From an uncultured Candidatus Melainabacteria bacterium (GTDB lineage Bacteria; Cyanobacteriota; Vampirovibrionia; Gastranaerophilales; Gastranaerophilaceae), in NCBI GenBank assembly GCA_947525005.1, contig CANNUY010000009.1, positions 1 through 64,000 on the forward strand: a DNA stretch of 64,000 nucleotides, read 5' to 3'. Each line of letters begins with the position of its first letter. Within the stretch, counting starts at the first letter, position 1. Below, piece after piece: positions 1-7,693 of the stretch. The position numbers and the translations under genes are program-made. Below the pieces are notes generated by a model, which did no database searches, was not told the DNA's origin, and saw nothing but the letters and a program-made list of their open reading frames with translations.

Positions 1-77
1 TTATATAATGTTTGTAAATCTTACTTAATCAACTGAAAAGTTATCTTAAATCCCGCTTACATTTATATAAAGTATTT
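1..77 (-). repeat. Direct repeat copy 1 (promoter -10 plus 5' leader)
   Basis: These 77 bases are repeated without mismatch at 278-354. The identity covers the -10 region and about the first 57-60 transcribed bases of a leftward unit. The promoter upstream of this block (84-126) is conserved only in its boxes. The repeat therefore looks like a duplicated transcript start, not a mobile element end. The unit driven by this copy leaves the window on the left. Confidence 0.85.
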
Positions 78-126
78 CGATTTGGAAAAATTGATTTTTT
101 AGTCTGATTGTATTTACAAAACTTAA
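64..126 (-). promoter_or_regulatory. Lineage promoter A (TTAAG-TGTAAA box, TTATATA -10), leftward
   Basis: Read on the minus strand the order is TTAAGTTTTGTAAA (126-113), AATCAATT near 89-96, then TTATATA (70-64). The gap between the TGTAAA hexamer and TTATATA is 42 bp, exactly as in the promoters at 341-403, 3571-3633 and 19530-19592. It would drive a gene left of the window. Confidence 0.6.
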
Positions 127-195
127 TATTAGAGGGTGTTAAGTTATTAAGGGTGTTAGAGGAATAAACTCATTGTGAAAAATTTATAAACGTAA

Positions 196-230
196 AAACG
201 GACGAGTGGTGACAAGTCACTCGTCCGTTT
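196..230 (-). terminator. Rho-independent terminator, leftward
   Basis: A 13-bp perfect stem (196-208 with 218-230, arm AAACGGACGAGTG) surrounds a 9-nt loop. The minus-strand transcript continues into a U-rich run. The plus-strand side has no comparable T-tract, so it mainly serves leftward transcription from promoter B. Confidence 0.8.
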
Positions 231-334
231 AAATAATATGAATTTCAAAGAAGTTTCAACTTAATTCCTAAAAGGTTTTATATAATGTTTGTAAATCTTA
301 CTTAATCAACTGAAAAGTTATCTTAAATCCCGCT
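196..334 (-). ncRNA. Possible small RNA or abortive leader from promoter B
   Basis: Promoter B (341-403) predicts a leftward start near 334, and a strong hairpin with a U-tract closes the unit at 230-196. That gives a transcript of about 139 nt. I see no reading frame with a usable start and ribosome site in it. Its first ~57 nt are identical to the leader made from promoter A, so it could be a small RNA, a truncated duplicate of a neighbouring gene's leader, or an attenuated leader. No known RNA family is recognised. Confidence 0.35.
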
Positions 335-354
335 TACATTTATATAAAGTATTT
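278..354 (-). repeat. Direct repeat copy 2 (promoter -10 plus 5' leader)
   Basis: Identical over 77 bases to 1-77, at a period of 277 bp. Beyond 354 the two copies diverge, but both keep the AATCAATT and TTAAG/TGTAAA boxes at the same spacing. This suggests duplication followed by selection on the promoter boxes. Confidence 0.85.
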
Positions 355-403
355 TGATTTTGAAATATTGATTTTTTTTGTTGATGATATTTACAAAACT
401 TAA
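341..403 (-). promoter_or_regulatory. Lineage promoter B (TTAAG-TGTAAA box, TTATATA -10), leftward
   Basis: On the minus strand TTAAGTTTTGTAAA (403-390) is followed by AATCAAT around 367-374 and TTATATA (347-341). The 42-bp TGTAAA-to-TTATATA spacing equals that of promoters A, C and D. Transcription would run left through 334 to the terminator at 196-230. Confidence 0.6.
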
Positions 404-471
404 CAGTTTTATTTAGAATTGGCTTAGTATATAATGATAAAATAAGAAAAAGTTGATATAAGGAATTTTTT

Positions 472-1863
472 ATGTACAGTGTAATATTAGCTGGTGGGTC
501 AGGAAGCCGTTTATGGCCGTTATCAAGAGAGCTTTATCCAAAACAGTTGTTGAATATTCAGAACAAGGAGAGCTTGTTACAGGAAACATATAAACGTGTG
601 TTGGGATTAGTTCCTTCAAAAAAAATTATAAGTGTAACTAACACAAAACACTGTGCAAATGTGAAATATCAGCTTTCTTCTATTGAAAAAGACTCGATTG
701 TGATATCAGAACCGATTGCTAAAAACACAGCTTCTGCTATTGCATTAGCAGTAAAATATGTAATTGATAAGGTTAAATCTCAAGACGAGATTATTCTTGT
801 TGTTCCGTCAGATCATAAAATAGAAGATATAGAAAAATTTAAAAAATCTATTGAAGACGGTGAAAAATTAGCTAGTAAAGGCTATTTGGTTACGTTTGGA
901 GTGAAACCTAATTATGCAGAAACAGGTTTCGGATATATGGAAATTGGGGAAAAACTTGATTTAGGCTATAGAGTTAAAAGTTTTGTTGAAAAACCTGATG
1001 ACAAGCTTGCTAAAGAATATTCTAATAATTCAAATTATTATTGGAATAGTGGTATTTTTATGTTTAAAGTTTCAACTTTTATGAAAGAGTTGAAAGAATA
1101 TGCTCCAAACATATATAGTGTAATAAATAAGATTGATTTTAATGTATCAGAAAATGTTTCATATAATGAGTTTGAAAAATTACCGTATATCTCTTTTGAT
1201 TATGCTGTATTGGAACATTCAAAAAATATTGTAATGTCAGAGTTACAATCTGATTGGTTAGATGTAGGCTCTTGGAAATCAATATATGACGTTAGTAAAA
1301 AAGATATAGATGGTAATGTAAAAGTTGGTCATATATTGGATATGGGTTCAAAAAATTCACTTATGTATTCATCATCAAAACTTGTTGCGACTGTAGGACT
1401 AGAAGATACAGTGATTGTAGAAACAGAAGATGCAATTTTGGCTTGTAAAAAAGACAAGGTTCAAGATGTAAAACAGATTTTTGAAACATTAAAAATGCAA
1501 CATGACAATACTCAAATGGTACATAAGACAGTTTATAGACCTTGGGGTTTTTATACAGTTTTAGCTCAAGGTGAAGGATTCTTAACTAAGCTTATCCACG
1601 TTAATTCTGGTCAAAAATTGTCTGTTCAATCACATAACCATAGAAGCGAACATTGGGTTGTGCTATCTGGTATGGCTAAGGTAGTACTTGAAGGTAAGGA
1701 TCATATTTTGAGTCCTGGACACAGTGTCGATATCGCAGTTAAAGAAATCCATTCTTTGCAAAATCCTTATGAAAACGACTTAGAAATCATAGAGGTTCAA
1801 AAAGGAGATTTGTTGATTGAAGAAGATATTATTAGATATGAAGATATGTATGGTAGAGTGTAA
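472..1863 (+). CDS. manC: Bifunctional mannose-1-phosphate guanylyltransferase / mannose-6-phosphate isomerase
   Basis: Makes GDP-mannose from mannose-1-phosphate and GTP in the cytoplasm, feeding surface polysaccharide synthesis; the cupin part isomerises fructose-6-phosphate and mannose-6-phosphate. The 463 residues match the two-domain family length. The N-terminus has the nucleotidyltransferase signature LAGGSGSRLWPLSRELYPKQ (about 6-25), then FVEKP and YWNSGIFMF. A C-terminal mannose-6-phosphate isomerase type II cupin starts near 353 (RPWGFYTVL, HNHRSEHW). AAGGA lies 7-11 bases before the ATG, and a TATAAT is at 430-435. The stop codon overlaps the next ATG by one base, so it is translationally coupled to mtaB. 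Confidence 0.93.
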   Translation: MYSVILAGGSGSRLWPLSRELYPKQLLNIQNKESLLQETYKRVLGLVPSKKIISVTNTKHCANVKYQLSSIEKDSIVISEPIAKNTASAIALAVKYVIDKVKSQDEIILVVPSDHKIEDIEKFKKSIEDGEKLASKGYLVTFGVKPNYAETGFGYMEIGEKLDLGYRVKSFVEKPDDKLAKEYSNNSNYYWNSGIFMFKVSTFMKELKEYAPNIYSVINKIDFNVSENVSYNEFEKLPYISFDYAVLEHSKNIVMSELQSDWLDVGSWKSIYDVSKKDIDGNVKVGHILDMGSKNSLMYSSSKLVATVGLEDTVIVETEDAILACKKDKVQDVKQIFETLKMQHDNTQMVHKTVYRPWGFYTVLAQGEGFLTKLIHVNSGQKLSVQSHNHRSEHWVVLSGMAKVVLEGKDHILSPGHSVDIAVKEIHSLQNPYENDLEIIEVQKGDLLIEEDIIRYEDMYGRV

Positions 1864-3158
1864 TGTCTGATAGAAAAACTTTTTTTATCAAATCAATGGG
1901 TTGTAAATCAAATCAATTTGAAGGTGATTTGATTGTTGAAAATTTAGAAAAAGCTGGATATAAAAGAACTCTTGATATGAGTTGTGCTGATTATTATATT
2001 TTGAATTCTTGTTCTGTAACGCATAAAAGTGATACAGAAACATTCTATTTACTTCGTAATGCAAAGCACAAGTATCCAAATATTAAAACAATTATTACAG
2101 GTTGTGTTGCTCAAATAGAAAAAGAACAATTACTTGAAAATGATTATATTGATTATGTTTTTGGCAATGATGACAAATTCAAGATGGCTGAATTGTTAAA
2201 ACAAAATGACTCTGTTGTGTCTGATATTATGGACTTAAAGACGTTTAATTATCAAGTGTTAGAGGATACTAGAAAAACTAGATTTAGCTTAAAAATACAA
2301 GATGGTTGTAATAATAGATGTGCATACTGTATAATTCCATTTGCAAGAGGTAAGTCAAGAAGCGCAAGCAGTGAGTTTGTAGTAGAACAAATAAATAAAG
2401 CTTATGAGCATGGGTTTAAAGAAGTTGTTTTTACGGGAATACATATTGGTCAATGGGGTATTGATATACAAAAAAGTTTGATTGATTTATTAAAAGATGT
2501 GGAAAGGTATACGGATATTCCAAGATTTAGATTAGGCTCATTAAATCCGTTAGAATTCACTCCTGAATTGTTGGACTTTTTAGAGGGCTCAAAGAAATTT
2601 TGTAATCATTTCCACTTATCATTACAATCTGCTTGTAACAAAACATTGAATTCAATGAATAGATTTTATACGGTTGAAGATTATCTTTTGCAAATTGAGG
2701 ATATGGCAAAACGATTTAATAATCCATTTATAGGCTGTGATATTATTACGGGATTTGTTGGTGAAACAGAAAGCGATTTTGCGACAACCGTTGAAAATCT
2801 AAAAAAATCAAAATTGACTAAAATTCATACCTTTCCTTATTCTGTTAGAAAAGGAACTCAGGCAGAAAAAATGGAAGGTCATTTACCAAGTCAGATTAAA
2901 CAAGAACGTGCAGAGATTGTTAAATCTATTTCAAAAGAAAAATATGAAAAATTTCTTGAATCCAATATCGGTTCAGTGCATGAACTTTTGATTGAAAAAC
3001 GACCTGATAAACATAAAAATATTTTAAAGGGTGTCACAAGAAATTATTTGGACGTTTTAATAGATGGGGTTGAACCAAGTGCTGAATATTTCAATACTTT
3101 ACGTCAAATAAAAATAGAGAAAGTTGACACTTCCTCTATTTATGGAACTTTTATTTAA
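1863..3158 (+). CDS. mtaB: tRNA t6A37 C2-methylthiotransferase (MtaB family radical SAM)
   Basis: Adds a methylthio group to N6-threonylcarbamoyladenosine-37 of ANN-decoding tRNAs. Three parts are visible: an N-terminal UPF0004 domain with cluster cysteines (MGCKSNQFE near 12-20, LNSCSVTH, TGCVAQIE), a radical SAM core with DGCNNRCAYCIIPFARG (CxxxCxxC, about residues 147-163), and a C-terminal TRAM-like tail. The length of 431 residues is normal for MtaB. TA(ATG) overlap with manC indicates co-translation; the two functions are unrelated. Confidence 0.9.
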   Translation: MSDRKTFFIKSMGCKSNQFEGDLIVENLEKAGYKRTLDMSCADYYILNSCSVTHKSDTETFYLLRNAKHKYPNIKTIITGCVAQIEKEQLLENDYIDYVFGNDDKFKMAELLKQNDSVVSDIMDLKTFNYQVLEDTRKTRFSLKIQDGCNNRCAYCIIPFARGKSRSASSEFVVEQINKAYEHGFKEVVFTGIHIGQWGIDIQKSLIDLLKDVERYTDIPRFRLGSLNPLEFTPELLDFLEGSKKFCNHFHLSLQSACNKTLNSMNRFYTVEDYLLQIEDMAKRFNNPFIGCDIITGFVGETESDFATTVENLKKSKLTKIHTFPYSVRKGTQAEKMEGHLPSQIKQERAEIVKSISKEKYEKFLESNIGSVHELLIEKRPDKHKNILKGVTRNYLDVLIDGVEPSAEYFNTLRQIKIEKVDTSSIYGTFI

Positions 3159-3178
3159 TCAATTAATGATTTTGTGAA

Positions 3179-3532
3179 TTATTTTTCACCATATTTGTTT
3201 TTAATCATTTGGTTAGCGATTGCACCTGTGATACCGCCAGTTTTAACTTTGTCGATATCTGATTGAGAGTATGTTTTTACGAATGCTGCAGTGCCTGTTT
3301 CTGCGATTGATTTAGCAGCAGAGATAAAGCTTTTGAAATCAGGACTAGAAAGCTTTGGCATTGTCATTTTAAAACTAACTCTTGCCTTTTCTGCACCTGT
3401 TGAAATTTTTTCGTGGTTTACTTGACCTGTTTCATCTTTTCTATATATAGAACCATCACCTTGTGTAAGAGGAAGAACTTCAGAAATTTCTTCAAGTGTG
3501 ATAAGTTGTTCGTTGTCAGTAGTGGTTGTCAT
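3179..3532 (-). CDS. Unrecognised 117-aa protein
   Basis: I do not recognise this family. The protein begins with a threonine-rich stretch and a proline-containing segment (LEEISEVLPLTQGDG). It continues with a lysine-rich strand-like part (ARVSFKMTMPKL) and ends in an amphipathic helical tail (IANQMIKNKYGEK). There is no signal peptide or membrane segment. CGGAGAA precedes the ATG, and the conserved lineage promoter C lies 40-100 bp upstream, so it belongs with other lineage-specific genes that share this promoter. It converges on mtaB with a 20-bp gap. Confidence 0.75.
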   Translation of the reverse strand: MTTTTDNEQLITLEEISEVLPLTQGDGSIYRKDETGQVNHEKISTGAEKARVSFKMTMPKLSSPDFKSFISAAKSIAETGTAAFVKTYSQSDIDKVKTGGITGAIANQMIKNKYGEK

Positions 3533-3570
3533 ATTATCTATTCTCCGTATTCTTATATATTCCTTATGTA

Positions 3571-3633
3571 TATATAAAGTATATACTTTTAAATAAATTG
3601 ATTATTTTGAATAAAATTTGTAACATTTCTTAA
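3571..3633 (-). promoter_or_regulatory. Lineage promoter C upstream of the 117-aa protein
   Basis: Minus-strand order: TTAAGAAATGTTACA (3633-3620), AATCAATT near 3597-3604, TTATATA (3577-3571). The TGTTAC-to-TTATATA distance is 42 bp as in copies A, B and D. The predicted start, near 3564, gives a leader of about 30 nt. Confidence 0.65.
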
Positions 3634-3683
3634 TATATAATAATTATCAAATGATGTTTTGTCAATTGAAATTTTTCAAATTC

Positions 3684-3712
3684 TTGCCAAAACCCTAAAA
3701 ATATGCTATGAT
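3684..3712 (+). promoter_or_regulatory. Sigma-70-type promoter of rpsA
   Basis: TTGCCA (3684-3689), a 17-bp spacer and TATGAT (3707-3712), with a TGC extension just before the -10. The start would lie about 25 nt before the rpsA ATG, and AGGAG is at 3733-3737. Confidence 0.8.
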
Positions 3713-3743
3713 TAGGGTGCTTACAGTCTAATAGGAGTCTTTT

Positions 3744-4787
3744 ATGGTTAAAGAAATGAACAATGAGGAATTTGAAGCATTATTAAGTAAATATGACTGC
3801 TCATTGAAAAAAGGTGATTTAGTTAAAGGAAAAGTATATGGATACGATGGCGAAGGTGTCATTGTTGACATTGGCTGTAAGTCTGCAGCTGTTGTTCCTA
3901 CAAAAGAAGTTTCTGTAGATAATAAGAAACCAGAAGAAGTTTTACAAAAAGGTGAAGAATATGATTTTTTAATTGTTTCTGAACCTGATGAAAACGGTAA
4001 GTTTCTTTTATCTAGAAAGAAAGTTGATTTGTTCTATGCATGGCAAGATCTTAAAAAACTTAAAGAAGATAACGAAATCATTAAGGGTGATATTGTTCAA
4101 GTTGTTAAAGGTGGTTTGCTTGTTGAAATTCTTGGTATTAGAGGTTTTGTACCATCTAGCCAAATTCAAGATAGAACTGTTGAATACAAAGTTGGTGACA
4201 AAATCGAAATTAAGATTTTATCATTAGATGAAGAACATAATAACTTTATTCTTTCTAACAAAAAGGTATATAACGATACAGTTGAACATACAAAAGAAGA
4301 AATCTTTAATCAAGTTGAAGTTGGTCAAGTTATCAAGGGTAAAGTTGTTAGAGTCACTGATTTTGGCGCATTTGTTGATATTGGTGGATTTGATTGCTTG
4401 TTGCCACTTTCTCAGTTGTCATGGAAATGGGTTGAACACCCAACTGATTTATTAAAAATTGGTGATGAGATTGAAGTTGGTGTATTTGATGTTGATGTAT
4501 CAAAACAACGTATTACATTAAGTTTGAAAGCTATTACTCCTGATCCTTGGGAAGCTGCAACTGGAGTGATTGAAGAAGGTAGTGAAAGAGAAGGGCTTAT
4601 TACAAGAATTAAGAACTTCGGTGCTTTCGTTGAAATCTATGACGGTGTAGAAGCGTTGTTGCCACATAATGAAATGATTGAATATCAAAACAAGAATAAT
4701 GTAATTTTAGAAGTTGGTAACAAAATTAATGTTAAAATTCTTAAATTCAATCCAAAAGATAAGAGAATTTCTTTAGGAATTGAATAG
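3744..4787 (+). CDS. rpsA: 30S ribosomal protein S1
   Basis: RNA-binding ribosomal protein that holds mRNA on the 30S subunit during initiation. Four S1 domains can be read in order: about 20-88 (KGDLVKGKVYGYDGEGVIVD), 105-168 (KGDIVQVVKGGLLVEI), 192-262 (GQVIKGKVVRVTDFGAFVDI) and 277-346 (EGLITRIKNFGAFVEI). At 347 residues it is a short S1; enterobacterial S1 has six domains. It is monocistronic, with its own promoter at 3684-3712, a good AGGAG site and a hairpin terminator shared with maf. Confidence 0.92.
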   Translation: MVKEMNNEEFEALLSKYDCSLKKGDLVKGKVYGYDGEGVIVDIGCKSAAVVPTKEVSVDNKKPEEVLQKGEEYDFLIVSEPDENGKFLLSRKKVDLFYAWQDLKKLKEDNEIIKGDIVQVVKGGLLVEILGIRGFVPSSQIQDRTVEYKVGDKIEIKILSLDEEHNNFILSNKKVYNDTVEHTKEEIFNQVEVGQVIKGKVVRVTDFGAFVDIGGFDCLLPLSQLSWKWVEHPTDLLKIGDEIEVGVFDVDVSKQRITLSLKAITPDPWEAATGVIEEGSEREGLITRIKNFGAFVEIYDGVEALLPHNEMIEYQNKNNVILEVGNKINVKILKFNPKDKRISLGIE

Positions 4788-4808
4788 AACGAATATAATG
4801 TTTTAGAT

Positions 4809-4841
4809 AGCGGGCGATTTAACGAAGTTAAATCGCCCGCT
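4809..4841. terminator. Bidirectional terminator between rpsA and maf
   Basis: A 15-bp perfect stem (4809-4823 with 4827-4841, core GCGGGCGATTTAAC) has a GAA loop. It lies between the convergent ends of rpsA and maf. The T-tract is weak on both sides, but the GC-rich stem is strong in this AT-rich setting. Confidence 0.75.
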
Positions 4842-4845
4842 GTTA

Positions 4846-5409
4846 TTACAATTGTTCAATCATCTCTTTTAATGCTGTTGTGCAAAGTCCAATGACGTTT
4901 TCTTCGTTTCCAATTAAGTAATTTACAAACCCCTCAGGAAGTTCTTGTATGCCGTAAGAACCTGCTTTATCAAATGGTTTATAGTTATCAATATAAAAAT
5001 TTATCATCTCATCTGTAAGATTATTAAACGCAACCTTTGTTGTCACACTTCTTATTATGCTTTTATTTTGATATTTATCAATTATAGCCATGCCTGTTAC
5101 AACTTCGTGTTCTCTGTTGCTCAATGCCTTTAGGGTATTGAAAGCATCTTCACGGTTAAGTGGCTTTGTTAAAATTCTTTTATCTAGGACTACAACTGTG
5201 TCAGCACCTACAATTATCGCAGATTCAGGTAGTCTATTAGCAACTTCTAGTGCTTTATCGTAGGCTAGTTTTTCTATCTTTTCATAAGAAAAATGCCTGT
5301 TATCAAGTTCTTCTTCATATCTTGAAGGCATTATTTCAAAGTTTAGATTGAGTTTTTTTATAAGTTCTTTTCTTCTTGGAGAGCCTGACGCTAGAATAAA
5401 TCTTTTCAT
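4846..5409 (-). CDS. maf: Maf family nucleotide pyrophosphatase
   Basis: Hydrolyses non-canonical or excess nucleoside triphosphates to monophosphates. The Maf signature ILASGSPRRKELI stands at the N-terminus (about 4-16), the conserved VGADTVVVL in the middle (near 67-75), and KAGSYGIQ later. The 187 residues are typical. The ATG is preceded by an AT-rich stretch without a clear Shine-Dalgarno sequence. The upstream 5410-5527 region is shared with the divergent coiled-coil gene. Confidence 0.9.
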   Translation of the reverse strand: MKRFILASGSPRRKELIKKLNLNFEIMPSRYEEELDNRHFSYEKIEKLAYDKALEVANRLPESAIIVGADTVVVLDKRILTKPLNREDAFNTLKALSNREHEVVTGMAIIDKYQNKSIIRSVTTKVAFNNLTDEMINFYIDNYKPFDKAGSYGIQELPEGFVNYLIGNEENVIGLCTTALKEMIEQL

Positions 5410-5433
5410 AATAAGATATTATCATAAATATAT

Positions 5434-5496
5434 TGTAAATATTTGTAACAAAATGATGATTTTAATTAAAGATAGTCAAAAAAATGTCGTTAAATT
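5434..5496 (+). promoter_or_regulatory. Doubled TGTAA box and -10 upstream of the 492-aa coiled-coil gene
   Basis: TGTAAAT (5434) and TGTAACA (5444) form a direct repeat with a 10-bp period. Exactly 40 bp after the second hexamer lies TTAAATT (5490-5496), a plausible -10. The same arrangement, with the same 10 and 40 bp spacings, precedes the related small gene at 48420. It resembles an activator site for an OmpR/PhoB-type regulator. Confidence 0.5.
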
Positions 5497-5527
5497 GAAT
5501 ACTAAAAGAAAAGGAGTATTACACAAA

Positions 5528-7006
5528 ATGGGTTTAGCGGTATCTCAAGTTAGATTATTAGCTTTAACAAGGCGAAAAGCTGATATTGAATTGGATATTC
5601 AAGTCAACTCTAAACGTAAGCAAGCACTTACGAGGAAGTCGACTGAGCTATCTCAGACTTATTATCAAAGACTCCAACAATCAAAAATTCAGTATGCGAC
5701 TAGTGACGGATATGAAAATATTGATTATGACTATATCATGGGTAAATCAAACGGTGTTGCATACGATGATGAATTTTTGCAACAAGTAGCGACTATGTCA
5801 GGAAATGTTGCACAAAAAACTTGTAATTCAATGATTTTAACAAACAACTATGGTAAGGTTATTCTTAACGATGAATTATCACAAATAGTTATAAAAGCTC
5901 AAGCTGGATATGGAGATAAACCAACTGAAATTCAAACAGCAGAGGCATTAAAATCATTTATTAATCAAAATTCAAATTGTGAAGCTTATAGTAAGATTAC
6001 TGAAATTTTAGAAAAGATTGATAGATCTGTTGCAAATGGTTCAAGTAGCGTTGATTCAACTACAATAATTGCCAAAATGTTGAAAAATGGTGGTTATATG
6101 GAAGGAGGTACGGTTTATTTAGTTGATGGCACTACTGACATGTACGTAGCTAATGCTGAAAAAGCAAAGAGCGGAGCAGCATTGAGTTCTGGTGATTATA
6201 TAAAATTACAAGATGGATATAACTATAAAGTTTTGAAATCTGATGGCTCAATAGCAGATGCAAACACTTATACTTGTATGTATGATAAGGCATCAAATTC
6301 TCTTGTAAAAAATACCTCATCATCATATTTACAATATTTAGGTAACATTGTTTCATATTTTGGACCAATGATATCATCAGCATTAAGAAATGGTATAACA
6401 AGTGATGTCAAAATTACTGGTGTAATGAATCCTAATGACAACTCAAAATTAACAAAAGGTGCTGATGACTATACGGTTACGGGTGCACAAACTCAAGAAG
6501 ATGCTGCAAAAGCTAAATTGACAGCAGATGGACAGTACTGTGTCATAAAAGATAAAAATGGAACTCCTTCTGTATGGCAAAGAGTCAATGGTACTGTTTC
6601 AAGAGTTACTAACCTTTCAAAGATTCAAACTGAGGTTTCGGGTGATTCTCACCAAACTTATTTAGCTGCAAGAAATACGGATAATTTACAAGCTGGCTTA
6701 CAATCTGGTATGTTTCAACTTTGTATGGTTGATAATATGGCTAAAGGTCGTTATCACAAAAATACTACATTAGATTTCTTTATTCAAATGAGTTATGTAT
6801 CAGAAAAACTAGATTCTTCTGCAAGAGAAGAAATCACAGCTTGGTATAATTCTGAACAAAGTAAAATTTCTGAACAAGAAACATATTGGGATACAGAAAT
6901 TACGAACTTGTCTACAGAATTGAGTTCTGTAAATACTGAAATTGATTCTGTTAAGACTTTGAAATCAAATGCTATTAAATCAGTATTTAATTGGGGTGGT
7001 TCATAA
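5528..7006 (+). CDS. Lineage-specific coiled-coil protein, 492 aa
   Basis: No named family is recognised. The start is set at ATG 5528 because AAGGAG lies at 5511-5516; the frame is open 180 bases further upstream, but without a ribosome site. The N-terminus (MGLAVSQVRLLALTRRKADI) opens a helical, coiled-coil region of about 60 residues, with a middle domain rich in S, T, N and G. A second coiled coil closes the protein (YWDTEITNLSTELSSVNTEI), followed by a short IKSVFNWGGS end. Helical ends around a variable middle recall self-assembling surface proteins such as flagellins, but that is only analogy. The small protein at 48420-48854 has matching N- and C-terminal parts without the middle. Confidence 0.8.
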   Translation: MGLAVSQVRLLALTRRKADIELDIQVNSKRKQALTRKSTELSQTYYQRLQQSKIQYATSDGYENIDYDYIMGKSNGVAYDDEFLQQVATMSGNVAQKTCNSMILTNNYGKVILNDELSQIVIKAQAGYGDKPTEIQTAEALKSFINQNSNCEAYSKITEILEKIDRSVANGSSSVDSTTIIAKMLKNGGYMEGGTVYLVDGTTDMYVANAEKAKSGAALSSGDYIKLQDGYNYKVLKSDGSIADANTYTCMYDKASNSLVKNTSSSYLQYLGNIVSYFGPMISSALRNGITSDVKITGVMNPNDNSKLTKGADDYTVTGAQTQEDAAKAKLTADGQYCVIKDKNGTPSVWQRVNGTVSRVTNLSKIQTEVSGDSHQTYLAARNTDNLQAGLQSGMFQLCMVDNMAKGRYHKNTTLDFFIQMSYVSEKLDSSAREEITAWYNSEQSKISEQETYWDTEITNLSTELSSVNTEIDSVKTLKSNAIKSVFNWGGS

Positions 7007-7021
7007 TTAAACTGAACCCGA

Positions 7022-7693
7022 TTAATAGATAAAAGGAGATTTTTCGTTTGCATAAACAACTTTTGTATCAAGGATTTGTGCAAACTTTTTGAGTATGAGA
7101 ATTTCGCTTTCAAAATGTCCTAAATCAAAAACGGGTTTTGTGTATTCTAATGCTGGGTGAAATTTTAAATCGCCAGTGACAAATGCATCAGTATCTACGC
7201 TGTCAACAAATTCGCTACCTGAACCGGCACAAAATCCGATTGTTTTTATCGTTTTGATATTAGTATTATTTACATAACGAAGATTTGGAGATATTTTACG
7301 TAAATTTTTGGCTAAGTCCTCAATTGTTATAAGGGTTTCAAGCTCAACTATTCGTACATATTCGTTTTCTATTCTAGAAACCTTGTATCCAAGTTTTTCT
7401 ATTAAGGTGTCTGTTGTTCCACCGATTGCTTTATCCATATTTGTATGAGCGCAATATATATCAATATCAGCAAATTCTAAGGGTACAAAAAACAAAGGGT
7501 GATGAGATATAATCATATCGCAGTTTTGTGTTTTTGCTTGATTGTAGATGTCCTTTGTAATTGTTAACGCAAGCATAATCTTTGATACATCTTTGTTTTT
7601 AGTACAAACAAGCCACCCTGAATTATCCCAGTCGTCTTGAGTTTCTAGTGGTGCAACTTCTTCTATTTTTTTTACTAAATCAAATTTATTCAA
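7022..7693 (-). CDS. NIF3-like (DUF34) dinuclear metal-centre protein
   Basis: Member of the widespread NIF3/YbgI family, whose hexameric rings hold a dinuclear metal site; related proteins act as GTP cyclohydrolase I type 1b-like enzymes, but the general role is unsettled. Visible motifs are DDWDNSGWLV, the metal-binding ISHHPLFF and HTNMDKAIGGTTD. I start it at TTG 7693, because GGAG sits 7-8 nt upstream and the start overlaps the coaBC stop by eight bases. A longer reading to TTG 7744 would lie within coaBC and has no ribosome site. That gives 223 residues. Last gene of gmk-coaBC-nif3. Confidence 0.83.
   Translation of the reverse strand: MNKFDLVKKIEEVAPLETQDDWDNSGWLVCTKNKDVSKIMLALTITKDIYNQAKTQNCDMIISHHPLFFVPLEFADIDIYCAHTNMDKAIGGTTDTLIEKLGYKVSRIENEYVRIVELETLITIEDLAKNLRKISPNLRYVNNTNIKTIKTIGFCAGSGSEFVDSVDTDAFVTGDLKFHPALEYTKPVFDLGHFESEILILKKFAQILDTKVVYANEKSPFIY

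Noticed and set aside
1..406. Terminal repeats of a mobile element
   Set aside because: No transposase frame lies between them; both copies contain the same promoter boxes and leader, so a duplicated transcription start explains them better.
5434..5450. Direct match to the cyanobacterial HLR1 box
   Set aside because: HLR1 repeats are spaced at about 12 bp; the boxes here have a 10-bp period, so only a general OmpR-type site is claimed.
5348..5527. Upstream extension of the 492-aa coiled-coil gene to 5348
   Set aside because: It would overlap maf and has no ribosome site, while AAGGAG sits properly before ATG 5528 and the family-like start MGLAVSQ begins there.
6793..7113. 106-aa minus-strand frame across the end of the coiled-coil gene
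   Set aside because: It overlaps two supported genes and has no ribosome site.
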